A stretch of DNA of 53,089 bases from Paracoccaceae bacterium (GTDB lineage Bacteria; Pseudomonadota; Alphaproteobacteria; Rhodobacterales; Rhodobacteraceae), in contig JABURR010000025.1 in the NCBI GenBank assembly GCA_014762635.1, positions 1 through 53,089 on the forward strand, read 5' to 3'. The notes beneath the pieces were generated by a model. The model saw only the letters and a list, made by a program, of their open reading frames with translations. It ran no database searches and was not told where the DNA came from. The translations under genes were made by a program, and so were the position numbers. Below are positions 21,932 to 30,656 of the stretch, one piece after another. How positions within the stretch are numbered: the first letter of the stretch is position 1; every line of letters begins with the position of its first letter.

Positions 21932-23077
21932 ATGGTCCACAACAACGACGAACTGAAATCTGCCGAGCGCAGGAATTTTCTGAAGCTGGCCGGTACCGGC
22001 AGCTTCACCGCCGCGATGGTCGCGGGGGGCGCGGGCATGCTTTGGTCGGACGCCGCTGTTGCGCAGACCGCGCAGGAAGAGCGTGAGCGTGAAAAGGCAG
22101 CCGATCATGTGATGACCGTGGGCACGGCTTACGTCCTCGGCGCGTCGCGCAGCTACCCGATCCTGCAGCTCGACCTGAAGGAAAACATCCAGAACGCCAC
22201 CAACGGCAAGGTCTATGTCAAGCTGGCCCCGGGTGGCCAGATCGGCGCGGGCGGTGAGCTGGTGCAGAAAGTTCAGAGCGGCACGATCCAGGCCGCGCAG
22301 CATTCGCTGTCGAACTTCGCACCCTTTGCCAGCGCAGTTGACCTGATCAACATGCCGTACTTCTGCGGCTCCAACCAGCGCTTCACCAACCTCACCCAGT
22401 CGGATGCCTGGAAGAAAGAGGTCCATCCCAAGGTCGAGGCCGCGGGCTTCAAGGCGCTGTTCTACGTCGTGATCGACCCGCGGGTCGTAGCGGTGCGCAA
22501 AGGCGGCAACAAGGTGATCACCCCCGGTGATCTGGACGGTGTGAAGTTCCGGGTGCCCGGCTCGAAGATGCTGCAGCAGTACTACCGCATGGTCGGCGCC
22601 AACCCGACGCCTGTGGCCTGGGGCGAAACCCCCTCGGCGATCAAGCAGGGCGTGGCCGATGCGCTCGACCCGTCGGTCGGCGCGCTCTACGTCTTCGGTT
22701 TCAAGGACATCCTGAGCCACGTGACCTTTACCCAGGCCGTGCCGGACAGTCAGGTCTATTCGATGAACCTCGAATGGTTCAACAGCCTGCCGTCGGACGT
22801 TCAGGAAGGCATCGAGTTCGCCGGGGACATCACGACCCAGCAGAACCTCGCCAAGGTTCCGGCAGCGCGTGCCTATGCCATGTCCGAGCTTGCCAAGGCT
22901 GGCGTCCAGTTCCATTCGCTCTCCGACTCGCAACTGGGCGAGTGGAAGGCAGCCGGTGGCTACCAGAACTCCGAATGGGACGAGTTCAAGGTCGAACTGG
23001 CCGGTTCGATGGACACTTTCGCCAAGCTCGAAGAAGCTGCAGGCACCATGGGCCGCTACTACGTCCACGACGCCTAA
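21932..23077 (+). CDS. TRAP transporter solute-binding protein, probable DHPS-binding (HpsK-like), with Tat-type signal
   Basis: This 381-aa DctP-family protein has an unusual N-terminus. A charged stretch, then ERRNFLKLAG at residues 12-21, a hydrophobic core and the cleavage region AAVAQ fit a twin-arginine signal, whereas most TRAP binding proteins use Sec. The family core contains GNKVITPGDLDGVKFRVPGSKML with the substrate-contacting Arg. NPTPVAWGETPSAIKQGVADALDP follows. It begins the TRAP set of the DHPS operon (strong AGGGAGGA site), so DHPS or sulfolactate is the likely ligand. A strong hairpin follows its stop codon. Symbol left empty because hps naming differs between organisms. Confidence 0.85.
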   Translation: MVHNNDELKSAERRNFLKLAGTGSFTAAMVAGGAGMLWSDAAVAQTAQEEREREKAADHVMTVGTAYVLGASRSYPILQLDLKENIQNATNGKVYVKLAPGGQIGAGGELVQKVQSGTIQAAQHSLSNFAPFASAVDLINMPYFCGSNQRFTNLTQSDAWKKEVHPKVEAAGFKALFYVVIDPRVVAVRKGGNKVITPGDLDGVKFRVPGSKMLQQYYRMVGANPTPVAWGETPSAIKQGVADALDPSVGALYVFGFKDILSHVTFTQAVPDSQVYSMNLEWFNSLPSDVQEGIEFAGDITTQQNLAKVPAARAYAMSELAKAGVQFHSLSDSQLGEWKAAGGYQNSEWDEFKVELAGSMDTFAKLEEAAGTMGRYYVHDA

Positions 23078-23086
23078 AACACTCTC

Positions 23087-23110
23087 GGTCGGCGCCCGGC
23101 GGCGCCGACC
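23087..23110 (+). promoter_or_regulatory. Intercistronic hairpin after the DHPS-type binding-protein gene
   Basis: A perfect 10-bp stem GGTCGGCGCC with a CGGC tetraloop (23097-23100) lies 9 nt past the stop codon. No T-run follows, so partial termination or 3' end protection of the binding-protein mRNA is more likely than full termination. The membrane subunit genes follow 73 bp later. Confidence 0.7.
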
Positions 23111-23182
23111 ACATTCCGATCCTGACATTCTGATGCCGTCCCGGCGGGGCTGGCAGGGCGCGTTTGCGCCAAGGGAGGACGC

Positions 23183-23698
23183 ATGTCGAATTTGCTCGGA
23201 CAATTGAACAAGAACGCGGAGCGATGGGCGCTGCTGGGCTTCTACACGATGCTGGTCGCCACGATGTTCATCGAGGTGATCCGTCGCGAGGTCTTTGCCT
23301 ATTCCTCGATCTGGGGCGAAGAGATCGTCCGCTATTCCTTCATCTACCTCGCCTGGATCGGCGCGGCGGTTGCGGTCAAGGATCGCGGCCATATCCGCAT
23401 CGACGTGCTGTTTCACTATGTCGGCCCGCGGGTGAAGGCGCTGCTCTACATCTTCGGTGATCTCGTGATGTTCATCGTGGCGCTGATCGCACTCTACTGG
23501 TCCTTCGAGACGGTGATGGTCTCCTACGAGTTCGGCTCGGTCACCGATGGGCTGCGGATCTCGAAGGTGTGGTTCCTTGCCGCTGTACCCATCGGGTTCG
23601 CGCTGATGATCTTCCGCCTGGTCCAGTCGCTGTTGCGCGACCTGGATAACCTTCGGCACGGGCGTCCCGTGTACGAAGGCGAAAAAATGTTCGACTGA
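23183..23698 (+). CDS. TRAP transporter small permease (DctQ family, DHPS operon)
   Basis: This 171-aa membrane protein has four hydrophobic segments (about 15-35, 48-68, 89-112 and 128-150). It carries the DctQ patterns SIWGEEIVRYSFIYLAWIGAAVAVKDRGHIRIDVL (read as two adjoining blocks around the second segment). The start has GGGAGGA upstream, 106 nt after the binding-protein gene, and the large permease follows after 10 nt. It bridges the binding protein and the large permease in the complex. Confidence 0.88.
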   Translation: MSNLLGQLNKNAERWALLGFYTMLVATMFIEVIRREVFAYSSIWGEEIVRYSFIYLAWIGAAVAVKDRGHIRIDVLFHYVGPRVKALLYIFGDLVMFIVALIALYWSFETVMVSYEFGSVTDGLRISKVWFLAAVPIGFALMIFRLVQSLLRDLDNLRHGRPVYEGEKMFD

Positions 23699-23708
23699 GG
23701 GGGCGGCA

Positions 23709-25040
23709 ATGCTTTGGAACCAACTTCAAAATCAGGCCGTCGAGCTTGGCTGGGATTTCTACGTACCGGTGATGCTTTTCGTGGTCCTGGTCGCGCTGGC
23801 CGTGCCGGTCTGGGCTGCGATCGGATCCGCGGCGGTACTGTTGCTGGTGATGTCCGGCGCGCTACCGTTGTCGCTGGTCGGTGAAAGCCTGTTTTCCGGC
23901 ATCGACAAGTTCGCCCTGACCGCCGTGCCGCTTTTCATCCTGACCGGCGACGTGCTGGTGCGCACCGGGCTCAGTCGAAAGTTCCTCGACGTGGCCGAGG
24001 CGCTGACGCAATTCGCCAAGGGCGGCTTCGGGTCGGCCACGGTTCTGGTCTGCGGCATGTTTGCCGCGATCTCGGGCTCTGACGCGGCGGGTGCCGCAGC
24101 CGTGGGCCGGATGACCATCGACCGGCTGGTCGAGTCCGGCTACCCCCGGCCCTATGCCTGTGCGCTGGTGGCGGCGGGTGCCTGTACCGGCATCCTGATC
24201 CCGCCCTCGATCGCTTATATCATCATCGGCCTCGTGCTGGGGATTTCCGCCTCGACCCTTTTCCTGGCGGCGCTCATCCCGGGGATCTTGATCCTCGTGT
24301 CAATCCTCATCACCAACATCGTGATGAACCGCATCTACGGCTGGGAAGGCGGCGGCAACATGCCCATGGGCGAGTACTTCTCGCAACTGGGCGCGGCGCT
24401 GAAATCCGGTTGGTACGCATTCATCGTGCCCGGGATCATCTTCTACGGCATCTTCTCGGGCCGCCTGACGCCCACCGAAGCGGGCGCGACCGCGGTGATG
24501 GTCACGATCATCATGGGCTTCGTCATGGGCACGCTCAAGCTGAGTGATTTCCCCGCGATGCTGCTCAGCTCGGCCAAGGTCAATGGTGTGATCCTGCCGA
24601 TCATCGCCTTCTCGACCCCGCTGGCCGAGGCGCTTGCCATCATGGGTGTGCCGCAGGGCTTCGTCTACTCGGTCACCTCGATCACGGAAAACCCCGCGAT
24701 CCTGATTTTCCTGATGATCTGTATCCTGATCGCGGCTGGCTGCGTTATGGAAACCACGCCGAACATCGTGATCCTGGCGCCGATCCTGAAGCCTCTGGCC
24801 GACAACATCGGCATGAACGAGATCCAGTTCTGCATCATGATGATCACCGCGCTGGGCGTGGGCTTCATTACGCCACCACTTGGTCTGAACCTTTTCGTGG
24901 TGGCGGGGCTGACCGGCGAGTCGATCCTCAAGATCGCGGCCCGGGCGGTGCCCTTCGTCTTCTTCATGCTCTGCGTGACGCTCATGATTGCCTACATTCC
25001 GGCGATTTCGACCACGCTTCTTCCCGATATCTACAAATAG
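23709..25040 (+). CDS. TRAP transporter large permease (DctM family, DHPS operon)
   Basis: This 443-aa protein has about 12 membrane segments and drives Na+-coupled uptake. Key blocks are VPLFILTGDVLVRTGLSRKFL, MFAAISGSDAAGAAAVGRM, GACTGILIPPSIAYIIIG and LGVGFITPPLGLNLFVVAG near the C-terminus. It is followed after 12 nt by the HisD-like dehydrogenase, which links the transporter to DHPS oxidation in one transcript. Confidence 0.9.
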   Translation: MLWNQLQNQAVELGWDFYVPVMLFVVLVALAVPVWAAIGSAAVLLLVMSGALPLSLVGESLFSGIDKFALTAVPLFILTGDVLVRTGLSRKFLDVAEALTQFAKGGFGSATVLVCGMFAAISGSDAAGAAAVGRMTIDRLVESGYPRPYACALVAAGACTGILIPPSIAYIIIGLVLGISASTLFLAALIPGILILVSILITNIVMNRIYGWEGGGNMPMGEYFSQLGAALKSGWYAFIVPGIIFYGIFSGRLTPTEAGATAVMVTIIMGFVMGTLKLSDFPAMLLSSAKVNGVILPIIAFSTPLAEALAIMGVPQGFVYSVTSITENPAILIFLMICILIAAGCVMETTPNIVILAPILKPLADNIGMNEIQFCIMMITALGVGFITPPLGLNLFVVAGLTGESILKIAARAVPFVFFMLCVTLMIAYIPAISTTLLPDIYK

Positions 25041-25052
25041 GATATTCCTCTC

Positions 25053-26360
25053 ATGGCTCGTGAATACCTCAAGAAAGCTACCCTGACCGCCCGGAGCGAT
25101 GCCTCGGACACTCATGAGATCGTCACCAAGATCCTCGCCGATATCGAGGAGGGTGGCGACGAAGCGGCGCTGCGCTATGCGGCCCAGTTCGACAAGTACG
25201 AAGGCAGCATCCTCCTCAGCGAGGAAGAGATCGAAGCCGCCGCGGCGCTGGTCCCGGAAAAGCTGAAGCGCGACATCCAGTTCAGCCATGACAACGTGCG
25301 CCGCTTTGCCGAGGCACAGAAATCCACCCTGCAAGACGTTCAGCTCGAAGTCGTGCCGGGCCTGATCGCCGGGCAGAAGGCGATCCCCGTGGACGGCGCG
25401 GGCTGCTATGTTCCCGGCGGGCGCTACAGCCACATCGCCAGCGCGATCATGACCGTGACCACCGCCAAGGTCGCAGGCTGCAAGCACATCACCGCCTGTT
25501 CGCCGCCGCGCCCGGGCGTGGGTGTGAACCCGGCGATCATCTACGCCGCCAAGCTTTGCGGCGCGGACAAGATCCTTGCCATGGGCGGGGTGCAGGGCGT
25601 CGCCGCCATGACCTTCGGCCTGTTCGGGCTGCCCAAAGCCAACATCCTTGTCGGCCCCGGCAACCAGTTCGTGGCCGAGGCCAAGCGCATCCTCTTCGGG
25701 CGCGTGGGCATCGATATGATCGCGGGCCCGACCGACAGCCTGATTTTGGCCGACAAGACAGCCGACCCCGAAGTGGTCGCCGCCGACCTCGTGGGCCAGG
25801 CCGAGCATGGCTACAACTCACCGGTCTGGCTGGTGACCGATGACCGCGCGTTGGCCGAGAAGGTCATGGAACTGGTCCCGCAGCACATCGCGACGCTGCC
25901 CGACGTGAACCGTGAAAACGCCACCGCCGCATGGCGCGACTATGCCGAGGTGATCGTCTGCGCTGACCGCGAGGAAATGGCCGCGACCTCGGACGACTAC
26001 GCGCCCGAACACCTGACCGTGCAGGCCGAAGACCTGGACTGGTGGCTCGGCCGTCTGAGCTGCTACGGCTCGCTTTTCCTGGGTGAGGAAACCACCGTTG
26101 CCTTCGGTGACAAGGCATCCGGTACGAACCACGTTCTGCCCACGTCCCACTCGGCGCGCTATACCGGTGGTCTGAGTGTGCACAAGTACATGAAGATCGT
26201 GACCTGGCAGCGTGCCACCCGTGAAGGCGCGAAGCCGGTGGCCTTGGCCACGGCCCGCATCGCCCGGCTCGAGGGGATGGAGGGCCACGCGCGTACCGCG
26301 GATATCCGGCTCAAGAAATTCTTCCCGAACGAAGAATTCGACCTGACCGCCGAGGAGTAG
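25053..26360 (+). CDS. hpsN: (R)-2,3-dihydroxypropane-1-sulfonate 3-dehydrogenase (HpsN, HisD family)
   Basis: This 435-aa protein is of the histidinol dehydrogenase family. Zn ligands and catalytic residues are preserved: Gln and His in GQAEHGYNSPVW, Glu-His in YAPEHLTVQ, Asp in FGDKASGTNHVLPTS, and His in MEGHARTADIR. NAD-domain elements include YVPGGRYSHIASAIMTVTTAKVAGC. HpsN performs a four-electron oxidation of (R)-DHPS to (R)-sulfolactate. The operon contains no other histidine biosynthesis gene, and it includes a TRAP transporter and sulfolactate sulfo-lyase, which argues strongly for HpsN over HisD. Ribosome site is weak (AGGA at a long distance). Only the family is proven by sequence. 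Confidence 0.85.
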   Translation: MAREYLKKATLTARSDASDTHEIVTKILADIEEGGDEAALRYAAQFDKYEGSILLSEEEIEAAAALVPEKLKRDIQFSHDNVRRFAEAQKSTLQDVQLEVVPGLIAGQKAIPVDGAGCYVPGGRYSHIASAIMTVTTAKVAGCKHITACSPPRPGVGVNPAIIYAAKLCGADKILAMGGVQGVAAMTFGLFGLPKANILVGPGNQFVAEAKRILFGRVGIDMIAGPTDSLILADKTADPEVVAADLVGQAEHGYNSPVWLVTDDRALAEKVMELVPQHIATLPDVNRENATAAWRDYAEVIVCADREEMAATSDDYAPEHLTVQAEDLDWWLGRLSCYGSLFLGEETTVAFGDKASGTNHVLPTSHSARYTGGLSVHKYMKIVTWQRATREGAKPVALATARIARLEGMEGHARTADIRLKKFFPNEEFDLTAEE

Positions 26361-26369
26361 GCAGCACCG

Positions 26370-27122
26370 ATGTCCGACCTCTTCGATCTTTCGGGGCGGG
26401 TGGCTTGTGTCACCGGCGCCAGTTCCGGCCTCGGGCGCCGGGCGGCCATCGTCCTGGCGCAGGCTGGCGCCAGGGTGGTGGGCCTTGCCCGGCGCGAGGC
26501 CGCGCTGGCCGAGTTGAAACAGGAGTTGGGCGAGGCGTTCGATTATATCGCTTGCGACGTGGCCGATCGTGATGGCATTCCGGTGCTAGCCGAAAATGTG
26601 GTCGGGAAATTCGGGCCGCCCGATATCCTTGTCCACGCCGCTGGCATCAACACCCGGGAGGCCGCCGACGATGTCACGCATCAGGGATGGGATACGACGA
26701 TCGGTCTCAATCTTTCGGCGCCGTTCTTTCTCAGCCAGGCTTTCGTGCCAGCCATGAAGGACAAGGGCTGGGGCAGGATCGTGAATTTCGCCTCGCTGCA
26801 ATCCACGCGGGCCTTCCCCGGCGGCATTGCCTACGGCGCGTCCAAGGGCGGCATCTCGCAGCTGACCCGCGCCATGGCCGAGGCCTGGTCCGGCGCGGGC
26901 ATCAATTGCAATGCCATCGGCCCGGGGTTCTTCCGGACCGAACTGACGGCGGCGGTCTTCTCGGATCCGGCCCGCGCGGCGCGCAACGCGGCGCAGACCT
27001 GTGTTGGGCGCAACGGCGAGCCCGAGGATCTGGATGGGCCGCTCCTGTTCCTGTGTTCCGAGGCTTCGGGCTACGTGACGGGGCAGGTTCTGATGGTTGA
27101 CGGGGGGTTCACCGCGAAATGA
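26370..27122 (+). CDS. Short-chain dehydrogenase, probable DHPS 2-dehydrogenase
   Basis: This 250-aa classical SDR has the NAD(P) motif TGASSGLGRR (residues about 11-20), VLVHAAGIN in place of NNAG, the catalytic Ser in VNFASLQS, and YGASK (Tyr and Lys). It ends with the usual LCSEASGYVTGQVLMVDGG. In known DHPS clusters two 2-dehydrogenases interconvert (S)- and (R)-DHPS through the 2-oxo compound so that HpsN can use both. This gene and the next (4-nt overlap) are the natural candidates. Which one acts on which enantiomer cannot be told here. Confidence 0.78.
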   Translation: MSDLFDLSGRVACVTGASSGLGRRAAIVLAQAGARVVGLARREAALAELKQELGEAFDYIACDVADRDGIPVLAENVVGKFGPPDILVHAAGINTREAADDVTHQGWDTTIGLNLSAPFFLSQAFVPAMKDKGWGRIVNFASLQSTRAFPGGIAYGASKGGISQLTRAMAEAWSGAGINCNAIGPGFFRTELTAAVFSDPARAARNAAQTCVGRNGEPEDLDGPLLFLCSEASGYVTGQVLMVDGGFTAK

Positions 27123-28096
27123 AGGCACTTGTCTATACCGGCGTCGAAACGATGGACTATCGCGACGCGCCCGACCCGGCGCCCGCCGGGGGCGAGCATC
27201 TGATCCGTGTCGACAGTGTCGGCATCTGCGGGTCGGACATGCACGCCTTTCTGGGCCATGACAATCGCCGCCCGGCGCCGCTGATCCTCGGTCACGAGGC
27301 CGCAGGCGTCATCGTCGGCGGCCCGCGCGCGGGCGAGCGCGTCACGATCAACCCGCTTGTCACATGCGGCGAATGCCCGGCCTGCCGTTCGGGGCGCGAG
27401 AACCTGTGCCCGACCCGGCAGATCATCTCGATGCCGCCGCGCGAGGGGGCCTTCGCCGAGATGGTGTCGATGCCCGAGACGAACCTCGTCACGGTGCCCG
27501 ACGATGTGCCGTTCGAGAAGGCCGCGCTGGCCGAACCGCTGGCGGTCAGCTGGCATGCGGTCCGGCTGGGGCTGGAGGCACTCCACCCCTCGGCAGATCG
27601 CCGTGCGCTGGTGGTCGGTGGTGGGGCCATCGGGCTTGCCGCCGCGCTGGCGCTGAAGGCCATGGACGTCGCCGATGTTCTGGTCGTCGAGCCCAACGCG
27701 GTGCGGCGGGACTACCTGATCTCGCACGGCGGGGTGGAGGCGGTGGAAAACGCCGATGGACAGTTCCCCATCGTCGTCGATGCGGTCGGCTATGCGGCCA
27801 CGCGGGCGCGCGCCTCGGCCCTTGCCAGCCCCGGTGGCGTGATCGTGCATATCGGGCTGGGCGAAGACACGGGCGGGCTCGATATCCGGCGCATGACTTT
27901 GCAGGAGATCACCTTCATCGGCACCTACACCTATACTGCGCAGGATTTTCGCGACACTGCGCAGGCCATATTCGACGGCCGCCTCGGCGCGCTGAACTGG
28001 ACTGAAGAACGGCCACTCTCGGCCGGGAACCAGGCCTTCGAAGACATCCGAGCGGGTCGCGTCGCGGCCCCGAAGATCATTCTCAAGCCAACCTAG
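27119..28096 (+). CDS. Zinc-dependent medium-chain dehydrogenase, probable second DHPS 2-dehydrogenase
   Basis: This 325-aa MDR enzyme has catalytic zinc ligands in GICGSDMHAF and GHEAAGVIV. Structural zinc cysteines lie in CGECPACRSGRENLC, and the Rossmann motif is VVGGGAIGLAAALALKAM. At 325 aa it is shorter than the usual 340-350. The start overlaps the SDR stop (ATGA), so the two are made together, consistent with a two-step epimerisation of DHPS. Other polyol or sulfonate alcohols are possible substrates. Confidence 0.78.
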   Translation: MKALVYTGVETMDYRDAPDPAPAGGEHLIRVDSVGICGSDMHAFLGHDNRRPAPLILGHEAAGVIVGGPRAGERVTINPLVTCGECPACRSGRENLCPTRQIISMPPREGAFAEMVSMPETNLVTVPDDVPFEKAALAEPLAVSWHAVRLGLEALHPSADRRALVVGGGAIGLAAALALKAMDVADVLVVEPNAVRRDYLISHGGVEAVENADGQFPIVVDAVGYAATRARASALASPGGVIVHIGLGEDTGGLDIRRMTLQEITFIGTYTYTAQDFRDTAQAIFDGRLGALNWTEERPLSAGNQAFEDIRAGRVAAPKIILKPT

Positions 28097-28109
28097 ACAG
28101 GAGACACTC

Positions 28110-28400
28110 ATGTCTGAAATTCCCCAACTGCTTGTTCACGAACATGACGACAACGTCGGAGTCGTGGTCGTCGAGGGGCTCAAGGCCGGCACTGACATGC
28201 TGTGCTGCGTGACCCACGACAACTCGACCTTCCGCATGACCGCCGGGGCCGATGTTCCGATCGGTCACAAGATCGCGCTGAAGGATTTCAAAGAGGGCGA
28301 CACCGCCATCAAGTACGGCGAGGATATCGGCAAGATCATCGCCGACATCCCGAAGGGCGCCCACGTCCACACCCACAACTGCAAAACCAAGCGCTGGTAA
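28110..28400 (+). CDS. suyA: (R)-sulfolactate sulfo-lyase small subunit SuyA (SAF domain)
   Basis: This 96-aa protein of the UxaA N-terminal / SAF type contains DNVGVVVVEGLKAGTDM, ADVPIGHKIALKDFKEGDTAIKYGEDIGKI and the closing PKGAHVHTHNCKTKRW, the hallmark of SuyA. Together with SuyB it cleaves (R)-sulfolactate to pyruvate and sulfite. It begins 13 nt after the MDR gene with an AGGAG site, and suyB follows after 12 nt. Confidence 0.92.
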   Translation: MSEIPQLLVHEHDDNVGVVVVEGLKAGTDMLCCVTHDNSTFRMTAGADVPIGHKIALKDFKEGDTAIKYGEDIGKIIADIPKGAHVHTHNCKTKRW

Positions 28401-28412
28401 GGAGCTGATACG

Positions 28413-29594
28413 ATGGCATCGAAATACTCCAATATGACCATTCAAGCCTACCGGCGTGACAACGGGCGCGTGGGCGTTCGCAACCACGTGGTAATCCTGC
28501 CGCTGGATGACATTTCCAACGCCGCCTGCGAGGCGGTCGCGAACAACATCAAGGGCACCATGGCGATCCCGCATGCCTATGGTCGCCTGCAGTTCGGCGA
28601 AGACCTCGAGGTGCATTTCCGCACCATCATCGGCACCGGCGCCAACCCCAACGTTGCCGCCGTCGTGGTGATCGGGATCGAGCCGGGCTGGACGCAGCGC
28701 GTGGTCGACGGAATCGCCAAGACCGGCAAGCCGGTCTGGGGCATCTCGATCGAGCAGAAGGGCGACCTCGAGACGATCCGCCAGGCAAGCTGGAAGGCCA
28801 AGGAGTTCGTCCACTACGCATCCGAGCTTCAGCGGGAAGAATGCTCGATCAATGAACTCTGGATCTCGACCAAATGCGGTGAGAGCGACACGACCACCGG
28901 TCTCAGCTCTTGCCCGACCGTCGGCAACATGTACGACAAGCTGATCCCCGAGGGCATCTACGGCTTCTTCGGCGAGACCTCGGAAATCACCGGGGCCGAG
29001 CACATCTGCCAGAAGCGCGCCATCAACGAGGAAGTGGGTGAGCGCTGGTACAAGATGTGGAAGGCCTACCAGGACGACGTGATCTTCGCGCACCAGACCG
29101 ATGACCTCTCGGACAGCCAGCCCACCAAGGGCAACATCGAAGGCGGCCTGACCACCATCGAGGAAAAGGCGCTCGGCAATCTCGAGAAGATCGGCAAGTC
29201 GACCCAGTTCATCGACATCCTGGATCCGGCCGAGGCGCCGAACTCGGGCAACGGGCTCTACTTCATGGACTCGTCCTCGGCGGCGGCGGAATGCGTGACG
29301 CTGATGGCGGCGGGCGGTGCGGTCATCCACACCTTCCCCACTGGCCAGGGCAACGTGATCGGCAACCCGATCGTTCCGGTGATCAAGATCTCGGGCAACC
29401 CGCGGACCCTGCGCACCATGTCCGAGCATATCGACGTGGACGTGACCGGCGTTCTGACCCGCGAGATGACGATCGACCAGGCAGGTGACGCGCTGATCGA
29501 GATGATCTGCCGCACCGCGAACGGCCGCAACACGGCGGCCGAGGCCCTGGGCCATCGGGAATTCTCGATGACCAAGCTCTATCGCAGCGCCTGA
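28413..29594 (+). CDS. suyB: (R)-sulfolactate sulfo-lyase large subunit SuyB
   Basis: This 393-aa protein is of the altronate/galactarate dehydratase (UxaA/GarD C-terminal) family, which uses iron. It shows [44 protein letters not shown] (residues about 150-171) and [19 protein letters not shown]. These fit the SuyB branch, which cuts a C-S bond instead of removing water. It follows suyA in the DHPS operon and precedes a strong terminator. The sulfite made here is the probable substrate of the SoeABC-like enzyme encoded on the other strand. Confidence 0.92.
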   Translation: MASKYSNMTIQAYRRDNGRVGVRNHVVILPLDDISNAACEAVANNIKGTMAIPHAYGRLQFGEDLEVHFRTIIGTGANPNVAAVVVIGIEPGWTQRVVDGIAKTGKPVWGISIEQKGDLETIRQASWKAKEFVHYASELQREECSINELWISTKCGESDTTTGLSSCPTVGNMYDKLIPEGIYGFFGETSEITGAEHICQKRAINEEVGERWYKMWKAYQDDVIFAHQTDDLSDSQPTKGNIEGGLTTIEEKALGNLEKIGKSTQFIDILDPAEAPNSGNGLYFMDSSSAAAECVTLMAAGGAVIHTFPTGQGNVIGNPIVPVIKISGNPRTLRTMSEHIDVDVTGVLTREMTIDQAGDALIEMICRTANGRNTAAEALGHREFSMTKLYRSA

Positions 29595-29603
29595 TCCAAA
29601 CAC

Positions 29604-29632
29604 GGGCGGCCCTTTCGGGGGCCGCCCTTTTT
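29604..29632 (+). terminator. Rho-independent terminator after suyB
   Basis: A perfect 9-bp stem (GGGCGGCCC at 29604-29612 with 29619-29627) and 6-nt loop is followed by five T residues. It ends the hps-suy part of the operon 9 nt after the suyB stop. Genes for the ComC-like dehydrogenase and exporter follow directly, so they depend on read-through or their own promoter. Confidence 0.88.
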
Positions 29633-29642
29633 CGGTGGTTCC

Positions 29643-30656
29643 ATGACCCAAGACAAAGAAAACATCTCGATCGCCGAGGCCGAGGATCTGATCCAGCGGG
29701 CCTTCGTTGCCGTGGGCGTGCCCGAGGGTTCCGCCCTGTCGGTGGCCCGCGCACTTGTGGCCGCCGAGGCCGAGGGGCAGGTCGGCCACGGCTTTTCGCG
29801 CCTTGCCGACTACGCGGCACAGGCCCAAAGCGGCAAGATCCGCGCCGATGCGGTTCCGAGTTGCGATGCGACCAGCCCGGCGGCCCTGTTGATCGATGCG
29901 GGCTACGGTTTTGCCTATCCGGCTCTGGACCTTGCCATCGAGCGCGGCACCGAAGTCGCGCGAGAATACGGCTGTGCCAGCATGTCCATCGCGCGGTCGC
30001 ACCATTGCGGTGCGCTGTCGGTCCAGGTGGAGCGGATCGCCCAGGCTGGCCTCGTCGGTATGATGGTGGCGAATTCGCCCGCCGCAATCGCCCCTTGGGG
30101 CGCCAAGACATCGCTCTATGGCACCAATCCCATCGCCTTTGCCGTTCCGCGCCCGGGCAAGGCGCCGCTGGTGATCGACCTGTCGCTGTCGCGCGTGGCG
30201 CGGGGCAAGGTAATGCACGCGAAGAAATCCGGCACCACGATCCCCGACAACTGGGCACTGGATGCCGAAGGCAACCCGACCACCGACCCGGACGCCGCGC
30301 TTCAGGGCTCCATGCTGCCCATCGGCGGTGCGAAGGGTACGGTTCTGGCCCTCATGGTCGAGATCCTGTCGTCGGTCATGACTGGCGCCAACACCAGTTC
30401 CGAGGCCGGGTCCTTCTTCACCGCCGACGGTCCGCCGCCCGGCACCGGCCAGTTCCTTTTGGCCATGAAGCCGCACGATCCCGAAGGCTTCGCCGCCCGG
30501 CTCGAACACCTGCTGGGTTTGATCGAGGCGCTTGAGGGCGCGCGCTTGCCCGGCACCCGCCGCGCCAGCGTGCTGGCCCAGAGCCGCGAAAACGGCCTGG
30601 ATGTTCCGCGCCATTACCTTGATGCGGCGCGTGCATTGGCAAACGGCAATGACTGA
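29643..30656 (+). CDS. comC: ComC-like 2-hydroxyacid dehydrogenase, probable (R)-sulfolactate dehydrogenase
   Basis: This 337-aa protein is of the malate/L-lactate dehydrogenase family (Ldh_2). Family elements are AEGQVGHGFSRLADYAAQ, the SIARSHHCGALSVQVE loop (about 117-132), MVANSPAAIAPWGAKTSLYGTNPIAFAVPRP, and the C-terminal PHDPEGFAARLEHLL. ComC enzymes oxidise (R)-sulfolactate to sulfopyruvate with NAD(P), the usual partner reaction in sulfolactate clusters. The context after suyAB supports this over malate or ureidoglycolate. It starts 11 nt after the suyB terminator and overlaps the exporter gene by 8 nt. Confidence 0.75.
   Translation: MTQDKENISIAEAEDLIQRAFVAVGVPEGSALSVARALVAAEAEGQVGHGFSRLADYAAQAQSGKIRADAVPSCDATSPAALLIDAGYGFAYPALDLAIERGTEVAREYGCASMSIARSHHCGALSVQVERIAQAGLVGMMVANSPAAIAPWGAKTSLYGTNPIAFAVPRPGKAPLVIDLSLSRVARGKVMHAKKSGTTIPDNWALDAEGNPTTDPDAALQGSMLPIGGAKGTVLALMVEILSSVMTGANTSSEAGSFFTADGPPPGTGQFLLAMKPHDPEGFAARLEHLLGLIEALEGARLPGTRRASVLAQSRENGLDVPRHYLDAARALANGND

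Noticed and set aside
21917-23659. 580-codon minus-strand open frame opposite the DHPS TRAP genes
   Set aside because: It covers the binding-protein gene, the hairpin and dctQ in antisense, with no family similarity.
25053-26360. Histidinol dehydrogenase of histidine biosynthesis
   Set aside because: No other his gene is nearby, and the operon encodes TRAP uptake and sulfolactate sulfo-lyase. HpsN is the better reading.
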